Shown here piece by piece: positions 1 through 7,729 of a stretch of 64,000 nucleotides of DNA (its first letter is position 1; each line of letters opens with the position of its first letter). Below the pieces are notes generated by a model that saw only the letters and a list, made by a program, of their open reading frames with translations, did not search any database and was not told where the DNA came from. The DNA comes from Schumannella soli (GTDB taxonomy: Bacteria; Actinomycetota; Actinomycetes; Actinomycetales; Microbacteriaceae), in the NCBI RefSeq assembly GCF_006517435.1, contig NZ_VHQG01000001.1:1026563-1090562 (forward strand). Reading direction: 5' to 3'. The translations under genes were made by a program, and so were the position numbers.

Positions 1-36
1 CAGCACCTCCCACGCACCATCACCCGAACCCCTCAC

Positions 37-42
37 GAGAGG
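37..42 (+). promoter_or_regulatory. Shine-Dalgarno site of the PotD-like gene
   Basis: GAGAGG lies 8 bases before the ATG at 51 and fixes that start. The 36 bases before it are too short to show whether permease genes precede this gene outside the window. Confidence 0.6.
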
Positions 43-50
43 ACACAGCA

Positions 51-1118
51 ATGAAGAGCAAGGCCCTCGCCGCTGTCGGCGTCACCGTCGTCGCCGCCCT
101 CGCGCTCGCCGGCTGCTCGGCCGGCAGCGGATCGACGTCGTCCGGCGGCAGCACGAAGCTGCACATCTACGCCTGGTCGGGCGAGATCCCCGACTCCGTC
201 ATCAAGGGCTTCGAGAAGGAGACCGGCATCACCGTCTCGGTCGACAACTTCGACAGCAACGAGACGATGATCTCCAAGCTCGCCGCCGGCAACTCCGGCT
301 ACGACATCGTCGAGCCCAGCCAGTACGCGGTGCCGCTCATGGTGCAGCGCGACCTGCTCGCGAAGATCGACAAGTCGAAGCTCACCGGCTTCGACAACAT
401 CGCCGAGAAGTTCGTGAACCCGTCGTTCGACAAGGACAACGAGCACAGCATCCCGTGGGTGTGGGGCACCACCGGCATCCTCTACAACGAGGACTGCACC
501 GGCGCGAAGGTCACCGGCTGGAAGGACCTCTGGAACCCGAAGTACAAGGGCAAGATCTACATGCTCGACAACATGCTGTCGGCCTACATCGGCGGCATGC
601 AGGTCGAGGGCCTGAAGGCGACCTCGACCAAGAAGTCGGAGATCGAGGAGGGCACGCAGGCCCTCATCGAGCAGAAGCCCCTGCTCGCCGGCTACAACAG
701 CGACAACTACGCCGACCTCGTCGCCACCGGTGACGCCTGCATCGCCGAGGCCTACAGCGGCAGCGCGTCGGCGAAGGCCGTCGCGTCGAACCCGAGCGTG
801 CACTACATCATCCCCGAAGAGGGCGGCACGCTCTGGACCGACAGCTTCTCGATCGCGAAGAACGCGCCGAATGAGGATGCGGCCTACAAGTGGCTGAACT
901 ACACGCTGCAGCCGGAGGTCGCCGCCCTCGCGACCGACGACGGCGCCTCGGCCAGTGCCAATGAGGCCGCGCTCAAGCTCGTCAAGGACCAGACGCAGGT
1001 CACGAACCCGGCGATCTACGCGCCGGCCGACAGCCTGAAGAAGTCGGAGTTCATCGTCGACCCGGGCGACGCCCTCGCCTACTACCAGGACGGCTGGACG
1101 CGCGTCCGCGCCAGCTGA
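51..1118 (+). CDS. ABC transporter substrate-binding lipoprotein, PotD/spermidine-putrescine type
   Basis: 355 residues. Residues 1-21 are a lipoprotein signal peptide ending in a lipobox (LALAGC), so Cys22 should be acylated and the mature protein tethered outside the membrane. A Ser/Gly linker follows, then a periplasmic-binding fold of the PotD (SBP_bac_8) type, with the family-like stretches NFDSNETMISKL and GYDIVEPSQYAV. The ATPase gene follows after 125 bases. No permease genes lie between them or downstream, so they are either upstream of the window or elsewhere. The family binds polyamines or similar cationic or opine-like compounds; the actual ligand is not readable here. Confidence 0.88.
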   Translation: MKSKALAAVGVTVVAALALAGCSAGSGSTSSGGSTKLHIYAWSGEIPDSVIKGFEKETGITVSVDNFDSNETMISKLAAGNSGYDIVEPSQYAVPLMVQRDLLAKIDKSKLTGFDNIAEKFVNPSFDKDNEHSIPWVWGTTGILYNEDCTGAKVTGWKDLWNPKYKGKIYMLDNMLSAYIGGMQVEGLKATSTKKSEIEEGTQALIEQKPLLAGYNSDNYADLVATGDACIAEAYSGSASAKAVASNPSVHYIIPEEGGTLWTDSFSIAKNAPNEDAAYKWLNYTLQPEVAALATDDGASASANEAALKLVKDQTQVTNPAIYAPADSLKKSEFIVDPGDALAYYQDGWTRVRAS

Positions 1119-1243
1119 TCGGCGTCCGCGGCTCGGTCTCACCTGATCCGAGACCGAGCCGCGGCATCCCGGCGCACGGCCGACCGCCGAGCGCTCGGGC
1201 CTCACCCCACACTTCGAACCACCCCGCTCAGGGAGCAGCACAG

Positions 1244-2419
1244 ATGACCGAGACACCGGCCCCCGTCGCCGTGCGACTGCGCGGCATCACCAAGACCTTC
1301 GGGTCGAACACGGTGGTGCGCCCGCTCGACCTCGACATCCGCGACGGCGAGTTCTTCAGCATCCTCGGACCGTCCGGATGCGGCAAGACGACGCTCATGC
1401 GCATGATCACCGGCTTCGAGTCGCCGACCGACGGCTCGGTCGAGCTCGCCGGCCGCGACGTGTCGAAGGTGCCCACACGCGACCGCGACCTGAACATGCT
1501 GTTCCAGAGCTACGCGCTGTTCCCGCACCTCTCCGTCTACGAGAACGTCGCCTTCGAGCTGCGCGTGCGCCGCACGCCGAAGGCCGAGCTCGACACCCGG
1601 GTGCGCGAGGCGCTGGAGCTCGTGCGCCTCGCCGACTTCGGCGACCGCAAGCCCAACGAGCTGAGCGGCGGTCAGCGTCAGCGCGTCGCGCTCGCCCGCG
1701 CCGTCGTCGGCCGCCCCGCCGTGGTGCTGCTCGACGAGCCGCTCGGCGCGCTCGACCAGAAGCTGCGCAAGGAGATGCAGTTCGAGCTCAAGCGCATGCA
1801 GCGCGAGGTCGGCATCACCTTCATCTACGTCACGCACGACCAGGAGGAGGCGCTGACGATGAGCGACCGCATCGCGGTCATGTCCGAGGGGCGCGTGCTG
1901 CAGGTCGCCTCGCCGATCGACATCTACGACGCGCCCGCCTCGCGCTTCGTCGCCGGCTTCATCGGCAGCTGCAACCTCATCCCCGCCCGACTCGAAGCGG
2001 GACGCGCGGTCACCTCCGGCGCCGGCGCGATCCCGGCCGACACGGCGGAGGCGGCGACCCGCGGCCTCGCCGACGGCGCCGAGGTCGTCGTCGCGGTGCG
2101 CCCCGAGCGTGTGACCCTGCACGCCGACCCCGCGGCGGCTCCCGCCGGCGCGGTGCGCGGCGTCATCTCGGCCCGCGTCTTCCTCGGCGACGAGTGGACG
2201 GTGCACGTGGATGCGCAGGGTCTCACCCTGACGGTGCAGGTGCCCTCGGGCGAGACCGGGGCGGCGCTCGCCGCGCTCGCCGACGGCGCCGAGGTGGCCG
2301 TCTCGTGGACGACCGCCGCCGGCCGCATCCTGCCCGCCGTCGACCAGACGTCCGGCGACGCCGCCGGCGCGACCGCGACCGTCACCGCCGGCCCGACCTC
2401 CGAGGGAGCGGCCGCATGA
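1244..2419 (+). CDS. ABC transporter ATP-binding protein, PotA-like
   Basis: 391 residues; energises uptake of the ligand bound by the neighbouring lipoprotein. Walker A GPSGCGKTT is at residues 42-50, the signature LSGGQ at 140-144, Walker B VLLDEP at 161-166 and the H-loop within YVTHDQEEA. A C-terminal regulatory TOBE-like region follows from about residue 240. AGGGAG precedes the ATG. The stop overlaps the next gene's start (ATGA), implying translational coupling with the amidase. PotA-family placement is firm; polyamine specificity is inferred only from the family. Confidence 0.9.
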   Translation: MTETPAPVAVRLRGITKTFGSNTVVRPLDLDIRDGEFFSILGPSGCGKTTLMRMITGFESPTDGSVELAGRDVSKVPTRDRDLNMLFQSYALFPHLSVYENVAFELRVRRTPKAELDTRVREALELVRLADFGDRKPNELSGGQRQRVALARAVVGRPAVVLLDEPLGALDQKLRKEMQFELKRMQREVGITFIYVTHDQEEALTMSDRIAVMSEGRVLQVASPIDIYDAPASRFVAGFIGSCNLIPARLEAGRAVTSGAGAIPADTAEAATRGLADGAEVVVAVRPERVTLHADPAAAPAGAVRGVISARVFLGDEWTVHVDAQGLTLTVQVPSGETGAALAALADGAEVAVSWTTAAGRILPAVDQTSGDAAGATATVTAGPTSEGAAA

Positions 2420-3249
2420 CCGCCTCGAACCCGGCCCTCCGCGTCGCCGTCGCGCAGCTCGCGCCGACCGTCGACGCCGGCGTCAACCGCGACCGCATCG
2501 TCGAGCTCGTCGAAGCCGCCCGCGAGCGCGGTGCGCGCCTCGTGGTGCTGCCCGAGGAGTCGATGCTGCTCGCCGGCGAGCTCGACGAGTCGGTGCGCGC
2601 CGACACCGTCGCCCGCGACTGGCCGCTGTTCCTCGGACTGCTCTCGCGCCTCGCCCTCGAGAACGGCACCTGGATCATCGCCGGCGGCTACGAGCCCAGC
2701 GGCGAGGCCCGCCCGCACAACAGCATCGCGGTCGTGAACCCGCGCGGCGAGCTCGTCGACGTGTACCGCAAGCTGCACCTCTACGACGCCTTCAGCTACC
2801 GCGAGAGCGACTACGTCACGGGCGGCACCGAGCTGCCCCCGGTCGTGCTCATCGAGGGCGTCGCCGTCGGACTCGTCAACTGCTACGACATCCGCTTCCC
2901 CGAGCTGAGCCGCGACCTCGTCTCGCGCGGCGCCGACGTGCTGGCGGTCTCCGCCGCCTGGGTCGCCGGCCCCCGCAAAGAGGATCACTGGACGACGCTC
3001 GTGCGCGCCCGGGCGATCGAGAACACCTGCTGGGTCGTCGCCGCCTCCACGAGCGTGCCCGACTGCGTCGGCACCAGCATGATCGTCGACCCGCTCGGCG
3101 TCGTGCGGGCCCAGCTGCCGCCGGCCGGCGACGACCTCGCCGTGGTCGACGTCACGCTCGACCGCATCGCCGAGGTGCGCGAGATCCTGCCCGCCCTCGC
3201 CAACCGCCGACTCGACACCCGCGTCACCGTTCAGAAGAACCAGCCGTGA
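2416..3249 (+). CDS. Carbon-nitrogen hydrolase (nitrilase superfamily amidase)
   Basis: 277 residues, the full length of a single-domain nitrilase-superfamily enzyme. The catalytic triad is visible: Glu47 (LPEES), Lys119 (VYRKLHLYD) and Cys156 (NCYDIRFPEL). The NCYDIRFPEL signature is typical of the branch holding omega-amidase (Nit2) and deaminated-glutathione amidase, so a small carboxamide is the likely substrate. I chose the ATG at 2416 because it overlaps the ATPase stop by 4 bases; the frame stays open far upstream only because of high GC. The position in the operon suggests it deamidates the imported compound or a product of it. Confidence 0.88.
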   Translation: MTASNPALRVAVAQLAPTVDAGVNRDRIVELVEAARERGARLVVLPEESMLLAGELDESVRADTVARDWPLFLGLLSRLALENGTWIIAGGYEPSGEARPHNSIAVVNPRGELVDVYRKLHLYDAFSYRESDYVTGGTELPPVVLIEGVAVGLVNCYDIRFPELSRDLVSRGADVLAVSAAWVAGPRKEDHWTTLVRARAIENTCWVVAASTSVPDCVGTSMIVDPLGVVRAQLPPAGDDLAVVDVTLDRIAEVREILPALANRRLDTRVTVQKNQP

Positions 3250-3923
3250 GCCTCACGATCAACGCCGCCGGCGCCCCGCTCGACCCCGAACTGGTCGAGA
3301 AGCTGCGCCGCGTCTCGTTCCCGACCATCGGGCACTACCTCGAAGAGGGCTTCGCCGCCCCCGAGATCCGCCGACAGGCCGGCGAGGGCAAAGTCGTCGG
3401 CCGCGCTGTGACCCTGCGCCTCACCGGTCAGGACTCGACGCTGCTGCACCACGCCGCCGGCGCCGCCGAGCCCGGCGACGTCTTCGTGATCGACATGGGC
3501 GGGGATGCGCGCCACGCGCCCGTCGGCGAGGTGCTCGCCGAGGTGCTGCACGCGCGCGGCGCCGCCGGCGTGATCGTCGACGGCGTCGTCACCGACATCG
3601 ACGAGATCGACCGCACCGGCCTGCCGGTCTACGCCCGCGGCCTGAGCGTGCTCACCACGAAGCTGCTCGGCCTCGACGCCGGCGGCATCAACGTGCCCGT
3701 CAGCGTCGGCGGCGTGAGCGTGCAGCCCGGCGACGTCGTGCTCGCCGACCGCAACGGGGTGCTGTTCGGCAGCCCCGCCGTCATGGCCGCGATCATCGAC
3801 ACCGCCCTCGACGACGACGCCGAGGAGCCCGGCTTCGTGCAGGAGGTGCTCGGCGGCGTTCCGCTCGGCACCGCCTCCGGCGCGACCGAGCTCGTCGAGA
3901 AGGTGCTCGCGGCGCGCGGCTGA
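3246..3923 (+). CDS. RraA/HMG-aldolase family protein
   Basis: 225 residues. The core DVFVIDMGGDARHAPVGE followed by AAGVIVDGVVTDIDEI is the RraA fold. Members include 4-hydroxy-4-methyl-2-oxoglutarate/oxaloacetate aldolases and E. coli RraA, the RNase E inhibitor. In the aldolases the last motif carries Arg-Asp (VRD); here it reads VTD, so the substrate-binding Arg is missing. GTG start overlaps the amidase stop by 4 bases. A metabolic role is likelier than RNase control because of the operon setting, but retro-aldol activity is uncertain. Older names such as 'dimethylmenaquinone methyltransferase' for this family are misleading. Confidence 0.8.
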   Translation: MSLTINAAGAPLDPELVEKLRRVSFPTIGHYLEEGFAAPEIRRQAGEGKVVGRAVTLRLTGQDSTLLHHAAGAAEPGDVFVIDMGGDARHAPVGEVLAEVLHARGAAGVIVDGVVTDIDEIDRTGLPVYARGLSVLTTKLLGLDAGGINVPVSVGGVSVQPGDVVLADRNGVLFGSPAVMAAIIDTALDDDAEEPGFVQEVLGGVPLGTASGATELVEKVLAARG

Positions 3924-4047
3924 GCCGGCCGCGTCCGCCGCCGTCTGCCCCGTCCGCCCGCCTGCGCGCCGACGCCCCGCTCGCCGCCGCATCCGCTCTC
4001 GCACCGCCCTCCGCCCGACCCCCCCCGCACCTCCGATCGGACCCTCC

Positions 4048-4818
4048 ATGCTCATCAAGGCCGCCATCAACGGCGGGCGCTCGCGTGACGAGCACCCCGC
4101 CATCCCGCTGACCCCCGCCGAGATCGCCGTCGCGGCGGCGGATGCGGTCGCCGCCGGCGCCGACGTCGTGCACGCCCACGCGCGCACCGCCGACGGCGGG
4201 CAGACGATCCACCCCGACGACATCGGGGCGATGGTGCGCGCCGTGCGCGAGGGCGCCCCCGGCGTGATCGTCGGCACCACGACCGGCCTCTGGACCTGCT
4301 CGGGTCACGCCGAGCGCATGGAGCTGCTCGCCGCCTGGCCCGCAGACGCCCTGCCCGACTTCGCGAGCGTCGCCTTCTGCGAAGAGGGCGCCGCCGAGGC
4401 CGCCGAGCTCGTGCTCGAGCGCGGCATGGTGCTCGAGAGCGCCGTCTGGTCGATGGATGACGTGCCCGCCCTGCTGGCCGCGTCGACCCTGCACCAGAAC
4501 GTGCGCATCCTCATCGAGCCGGAAGACGAGGACATCGAGGTCGCCGTCGACCACGCCCGCCGCATCGCGACCGCCCTGCGCGACGCCGGTGTGACGGCGC
4601 CGCTGCTCTACCACGGCTACGACGAGACGGCCTGGCCGCTCGTGCGGGCCGCGATCGACGACGGGCACGAGACCCGCGTCGGCTTCGAGGACATGCTCGT
4701 GCTCGACGAGGATGCGCCCGCCGCCGACACGGCCGCGATGGTGCGTCTCGCCCGCGAGCTGGAGGGCGCCGCGCGCTTCGCCGGCGCCCGCGCGGAGGCC
4801 TCGGGCGCCCGCGCCTGA
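4048..4818 (+). CDS. BKACE family (DUF849) beta-keto acid cleavage enzyme
   Basis: 256 residues, slightly short for the family. The opening KAAINGGRSRDEHPAIPLTP and the metal motif VHAHAR (His42, His44) are diagnostic of the 3-keto-5-aminohexanoate cleavage (Kce)/BKACE family. The C-terminal RVGFED supplies Arg210 and the probable third zinc ligand Glu214. These enzymes condense a beta-keto acid with acetyl-CoA, giving acetoacetate and a new acyl-CoA; specificity varies widely. A 124-base C-rich spacer separates it from the RraA gene, but strand and context suggest one catabolic unit. No clear ribosome site is visible. Confidence 0.85.
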   Translation: MLIKAAINGGRSRDEHPAIPLTPAEIAVAAADAVAAGADVVHAHARTADGGQTIHPDDIGAMVRAVREGAPGVIVGTTTGLWTCSGHAERMELLAAWPADALPDFASVAFCEEGAAEAAELVLERGMVLESAVWSMDDVPALLAASTLHQNVRILIEPEDEDIEVAVDHARRIATALRDAGVTAPLLYHGYDETAWPLVRAAIDDGHETRVGFEDMLVLDEDAPAADTAAMVRLARELEGAARFAGARAEASGARA

Positions 4819-4901
4819 CGGCTCGCCCCGCTTCCGATCGACGTCGCTCCGCCCGTGCAGGGTGCGGGGCGACGCGGGCACCTCGTGGAGAGGGCGGCCC
4901 G

Positions 4902-4935
4902 GGAGCGCCGGTCGCGTGGTGGCGGCCGGCGCTCC
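4902..4935 (+). terminator. Hairpin after the catabolic operon
   Basis: Perfect 10-bp arms GGAGCGCCGG (4902-4911) and CCGGCGCTCC (4926-4935) with a 14-base loop, 83 bases past the BKACE stop. There is no T-run, as is usual in high-GC actinobacteria. The rest of the 4819-5028 gap holds only the AsnC promoter. Confidence 0.5.
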
Positions 4936-5028
4936 GCTCTGCCGGGGCCGATCCGCGGGGGCGGATGCTCCGAATCCCCGCCGCGAACACGGGGTACGTC
5001 AGGGTGACGCGCGGGGGAGAATGAGGCG

Positions 5029-5520
5029 ATGACTGCGGATCCGATCGACCGACGGCTCGTCGAGCTGCTCGGCGAGGACGGCCGTCGTGCCTTCACCGAG
5101 ATCGCGCAGCAGCTCGGCGTCTCGGAGGCGACCGTCCGTGCCCGCGTGCAGCGCCTGACGAGCGACGGGACGCTGCGCATCGTCGCCCTCTGCAACCCGC
5201 TCACGCTCGGCCACCAGTCGGTGCGGCTGCTCATCAGCGTGCGCGGGCTCACCCCGCGCAGCGTCGCCCGCTCACTGGTCGGGGCACCGATGATCGGCCA
5301 TGTCGCCCTCGTGTCGGGCGCCCACGACATCTATCTCGAGGGCACGCCCCGCGACCTCGGTCAGCTCGCCGATCTGCTCGACGAGATCCGCCGCACCCCG
5401 GGCGTAGCCCGCATCGACCAGTACGTGATGACCCGGCTCTACAAGGACTACTCGTGGAACGGACTGCGCGACCAGTCGGGCGAACGCGCCCTCGGCGGTT
5501 CGGGCCACCCGGAGTCCTGA
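5029..5520 (+). CDS. Lrp/AsnC family transcriptional regulator
   Basis: 163 residues. The N-terminal winged helix-turn-helix (DRRLVELLGEDGRRAF through SEATVRARVQRL, residues about 5-50) is followed by an AsnC/RAM-type alpha-beta ligand domain. It probably controls the upstream catabolic operon in response to a small metabolite (inference from position). The hexamer GAGAAT ends 6 bases before the ATG, which fits a leaderless transcript. It converges on the amidohydrolase gene; a weak GC hairpin (5525-5539) lies between the stops. It resembles the second AsnC gene at 7170-7679. Confidence 0.88.
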   Translation: MTADPIDRRLVELLGEDGRRAFTEIAQQLGVSEATVRARVQRLTSDGTLRIVALCNPLTLGHQSVRLLISVRGLTPRSVARSLVGAPMIGHVALVSGAHDIYLEGTPRDLGQLADLLDEIRRTPGVARIDQYVMTRLYKDYSWNGLRDQSGERALGGSGHPES

Positions 5521-5540
5521 CGCTCGGGGTCCGGCCCCGG

Positions 5541-6521
5541 TCAGGCCGACGGCGGGATGCGGAACAGCCACTGGGCGTTCGTCGCACCGAACGCCGCCCG
5601 GTCGACGACAGAGAAGTCTGAGAGAAACTCGTCGAGCTCGTCCGCGCCGGGCTGCTGGAACGGGTAGTCGATCGACAGCATCAGGCGGTCGATGCTCGTG
5701 ATCGTGAGCACGTGCCGCAGCACCTCCGCATCGAGCATGCCCGAACTGGTGACGTGCAGGTTCTCGGCGATGATCTGGTCGACCGAGCGCTCGAGTCGTG
5801 CGATGCGGCCGACGCTGCGCGCTCTCTCGCGCCAGAGCAGCAGCAGCTCGCCCCAGTGCCCGAGCACCACCTGCAGGCCGGGGTGGCGATCGAACACACC
5901 AGCCGCGATCATCCGCAGCACCGCGGTGCCCGCTTCGACATGCCACCCCCAGGCGAAGCTCGCGAGCGCCAGTTCGACATCGGGGCTGAATCCGGCGTAC
6001 TCCGCCTGCCGAACCGACTGCGGGGGGATCTGCGGATGCACGAACAGCGGAACGTGGAGTCGTTCGGCGGCCTCGAAGAGCGGCTCTGTGCCGGGGTCGT
6101 CGAGTGCGGTGTCGCCGGTGCGGCCGTAGACCATCGCGCCCACCGCTCCGACGCCGACGGCCCGGTGCAGTTCGGCTGCGACCGCGCGGGGCGCGCTCAT
6201 CGGCAGGGTCGCGAGGAATCGAAATCGATCGGGATGCTCGGCCGCGGCGGCCGCGGCACGGTCGTTGGCTGCGCGACTCAGGGCGATCGCCTCGTCCTGA
6301 TCGAGCGGACCCGCGCCCGGAGGGGCGAGCGACAGGATCTGGAGGTCGATCCCGAGCGCGTCCATGTCGGCCAGCCGTCGTCCACTCAGGTCGAGCAGCT
6401 TCTCGCGGGCGCCGCCGTGGTCGTTGAGCGCCAGGCTCGGGTCGGACCGATCTGCCGGCAGTCGCCGGAGCGCCGAGTCGAGCTCGGGGAGGATCCAGTG
6501 CTCTTCGATCGCGATGCGCAT
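5541..6521 (-). CDS. Amidohydrolase family 2 (ACMSD/hydroxybenzoate decarboxylase-like)
   Basis: 326 residues. The start IEEHW gives the Glu/His metal ligands; later metal or catalytic residues sit in LFVHPQ, LGHWGE and SIDYPF. This arrangement matches the ACMSD-type branch, whose members decarboxylate aromatic acids such as gamma-resorcylate or dihydroxybenzoate, and related hydrolases. The ATG at 6521 is preceded by GGAGA with 8-base spacing; the frame upstream is open but not coding. It is divergent from a TetR gene 72 bases away, with repeated operator-like sites between, so the TetR protein is its probable repressor. Substrate unknown. Confidence 0.82.
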   Translation of the reverse strand: MRIAIEEHWILPELDSALRRLPADRSDPSLALNDHGGAREKLLDLSGRRLADMDALGIDLQILSLAPPGAGPLDQDEAIALSRAANDRAAAAAAEHPDRFRFLATLPMSAPRAVAAELHRAVGVGAVGAMVYGRTGDTALDDPGTEPLFEAAERLHVPLFVHPQIPPQSVRQAEYAGFSPDVELALASFAWGWHVEAGTAVLRMIAAGVFDRHPGLQVVLGHWGELLLLWRERARSVGRIARLERSVDQIIAENLHVTSSGMLDAEVLRHVLTITSIDRLMLSIDYPFQQPGADELDEFLSDFSVVDRAAFGATNAQWLFRIPPSA

Positions 6522-6535
6522 GACGACGTCTCCTA

Positions 6536-6586
6536 TCGCTAAACGGTTGTATAGCGAAAATAGCACTTCGCTGAACGCTTGTAGAG
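6536..6586. promoter_or_regulatory. Paired operator sites between amidohydrolase and TetR genes
   Basis: Two 19-base direct copies share TCGCTnAACGnTTGTAnAG (6536-6554 and 6568-6586; 16 of 19 identical), spaced 32 bases, about three helical turns. The first copy also carries the inverted arms CGCTA/TAGCG (6537-6541, 6552-6556). The A+T-rich setting contrasts with the surroundings. Probable binding sites for the TetR regulator encoded at 6594. Confidence 0.6.
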
Positions 6587-6587
6587 T
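6582..6587 (+). promoter_or_regulatory. -10 element TAGAGT, leaderless TetR promoter
   Basis: TAGAGT ends exactly 6 bases before the GTG at 6594, so transcription should start at the start codon. It overlaps the second operator copy, suggesting autorepression. Confidence 0.5.
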
Positions 6588-6593
6588 CGGCGG

Positions 6594-7133
6594 GTGACGA
6601 CACGCGCAGAGCAGAGGGCTCGATCCGCGGAGCGGATCCTCGCCGCGGCTCGAGACGAATTCGGCGAACGCGGGTACGACACCGCGACCATCCGGTCCAT
6701 CGCCGCGCGCGCCGGCGTGCACCCCTCGCTCGTGATGCAGCATCACGGATCGAAGGCGGCTCTGTTCGCCGCCGCCGTCGCCCTGTCGGTGCGTGACGAT
6801 GCGGGAGACCCGGGCCACGTCGCCGGCGTGCTGGCCGAGCGACTCGGAGATCTCCCGCCCGAGGTGCGTGCCGTGCTCCGTTCGATCCTGACCAGTGCTG
6901 AAGCGGCCGGGATCATGCGCGACTATCTGCAGGACCGCATCGACCGGCAGACGCGGGCCGCCCAGGAGCGCGACCGCGACGCCGATGCGGAAGCCGAGGC
7001 GACCGTCGCTGTCAGCGCGATCCTCGGACTGACGCTCGCACGCCAGTTCCTGGCGCTGCCGAGCTTCGAGCGCGTCGGCGTGGGACGCATCGCGGCGGCG
7101 GCCGAACGAATGCTCGGCCGCTCGAACGGCTGA
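6594..7133 (+). CDS. TetR/AcrR family transcriptional regulator
   Basis: 179 residues. The N-terminal TetR helix-turn-helix (RILAAARDEFGERGYDTATI through HPSLVMQHHGSKAALF, residues about 14-60) is clear; the C-terminal ligand domain resembles the actinobacterial TetR_C group. GTG start with a leaderless-type promoter. Divergent from the amidohydrolase and flanked by paired operator-like repeats, so it likely represses that gene and itself. Inducer unknown. Confidence 0.88.
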   Translation: MTTRAEQRARSAERILAAARDEFGERGYDTATIRSIAARAGVHPSLVMQHHGSKAALFAAAVALSVRDDAGDPGHVAGVLAERLGDLPPEVRAVLRSILTSAEAAGIMRDYLQDRIDRQTRAAQERDRDADAEAEATVAVSAILGLTLARQFLALPSFERVGVGRIAAAAERMLGRSNG

Positions 7134-7165
7134 CCGCCGATCCGGCCCACGCGAGGCGGTCAGCC
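7128..7165. terminator. Bidirectional hairpin between convergent TetR and AsnC genes
   Basis: Perfect 11-bp arms GGCTGACCGCC (7128-7138) and GGCGGTCAGCC (7155-7165) with a 16-base loop. The left arm overlaps the TetR stop codon and the right arm ends just before the AsnC stop, so it can serve both strands. Confidence 0.65.
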
Positions 7166-7169
7166 CGGC

Positions 7170-7679
7170 TCAGGCGCCGGTCACGCTGCCCGGATGCGGG
7201 CGGGTCGGCCGGTTCACCGGGTCGCGGAATCCGGCCCAGACGTACTCGTCCTTGAGCGTCTCCATCAGGGTGGCGGTCTCGATCGCGTCGATGCCCTGCA
7301 CCCGCCGCACCGTCTCGGTGAGGAAGCGCCCGAGATCCTCGTTCGATTCGAAGCGCACATCGGCGATGAGGTCGAAGGAGCCGATGCACGTTCCGACGTA
7401 CTTGACCTCGGGGAAGGCCGCGAGCGCCCGCGCGACGCTGTCGGCGGTCGCCCCACGCACCCGGATCGACAGGTGGGCACCGACCCATCCCATCTTCGTC
7501 GGGTCGGGCATCCCCACCACCTGCACGACGCCGAGCGACAGCAGCCGCTTGTAGCGGGCGCGCACGCTGCCCTCCGAGAGCCCGACGTAGCGGCCGATCT
7601 CGCCGAAGCTGCGGCGGCCGTCGATGCGCAGCTGATCGATGATCTTGCGATCGATCACGTCGATGGCATCGAGCTCCAT
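7170..7679 (-). CDS. Lrp/AsnC family transcriptional regulator
   Basis: 169 residues. Helix-turn-helix at the N-terminus (DRKIIDQLRIDGRRSF through SEGSVRARYKRL), then an AsnC ligand domain with the stretch VGTCIGSFDLIADVRFE. The ATG at 7679 is preceded by GGGAGA. It is the same architecture as the AsnC gene at 5029 and about as long, suggesting paralogues. No target gene is adjacent in the same operon; the downstream neighbour converges. Role unknown, possibly amino acid responsive as in the family. Confidence 0.85.
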   Translation of the reverse strand: MELDAIDVIDRKIIDQLRIDGRRSFGEIGRYVGLSEGSVRARYKRLLSLGVVQVVGMPDPTKMGWVGAHLSIRVRGATADSVARALAAFPEVKYVGTCIGSFDLIADVRFESNEDLGRFLTETVRRVQGIDAIETATLMETLKDEYVWAGFRDPVNRPTRPHPGSVTGA

Positions 7680-7729
7680 GGCGCGATTCTCCCATCGCTC
7701 TTCTCCGCTCGAGAGCCCGCGTTCGCGGT

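Noticed and set aside
3246-3923. Regulator of RNase E activity
   Set aside because: The RraA name comes from one E. coli member; operon context with amidase and BKACE genes points to metabolism.
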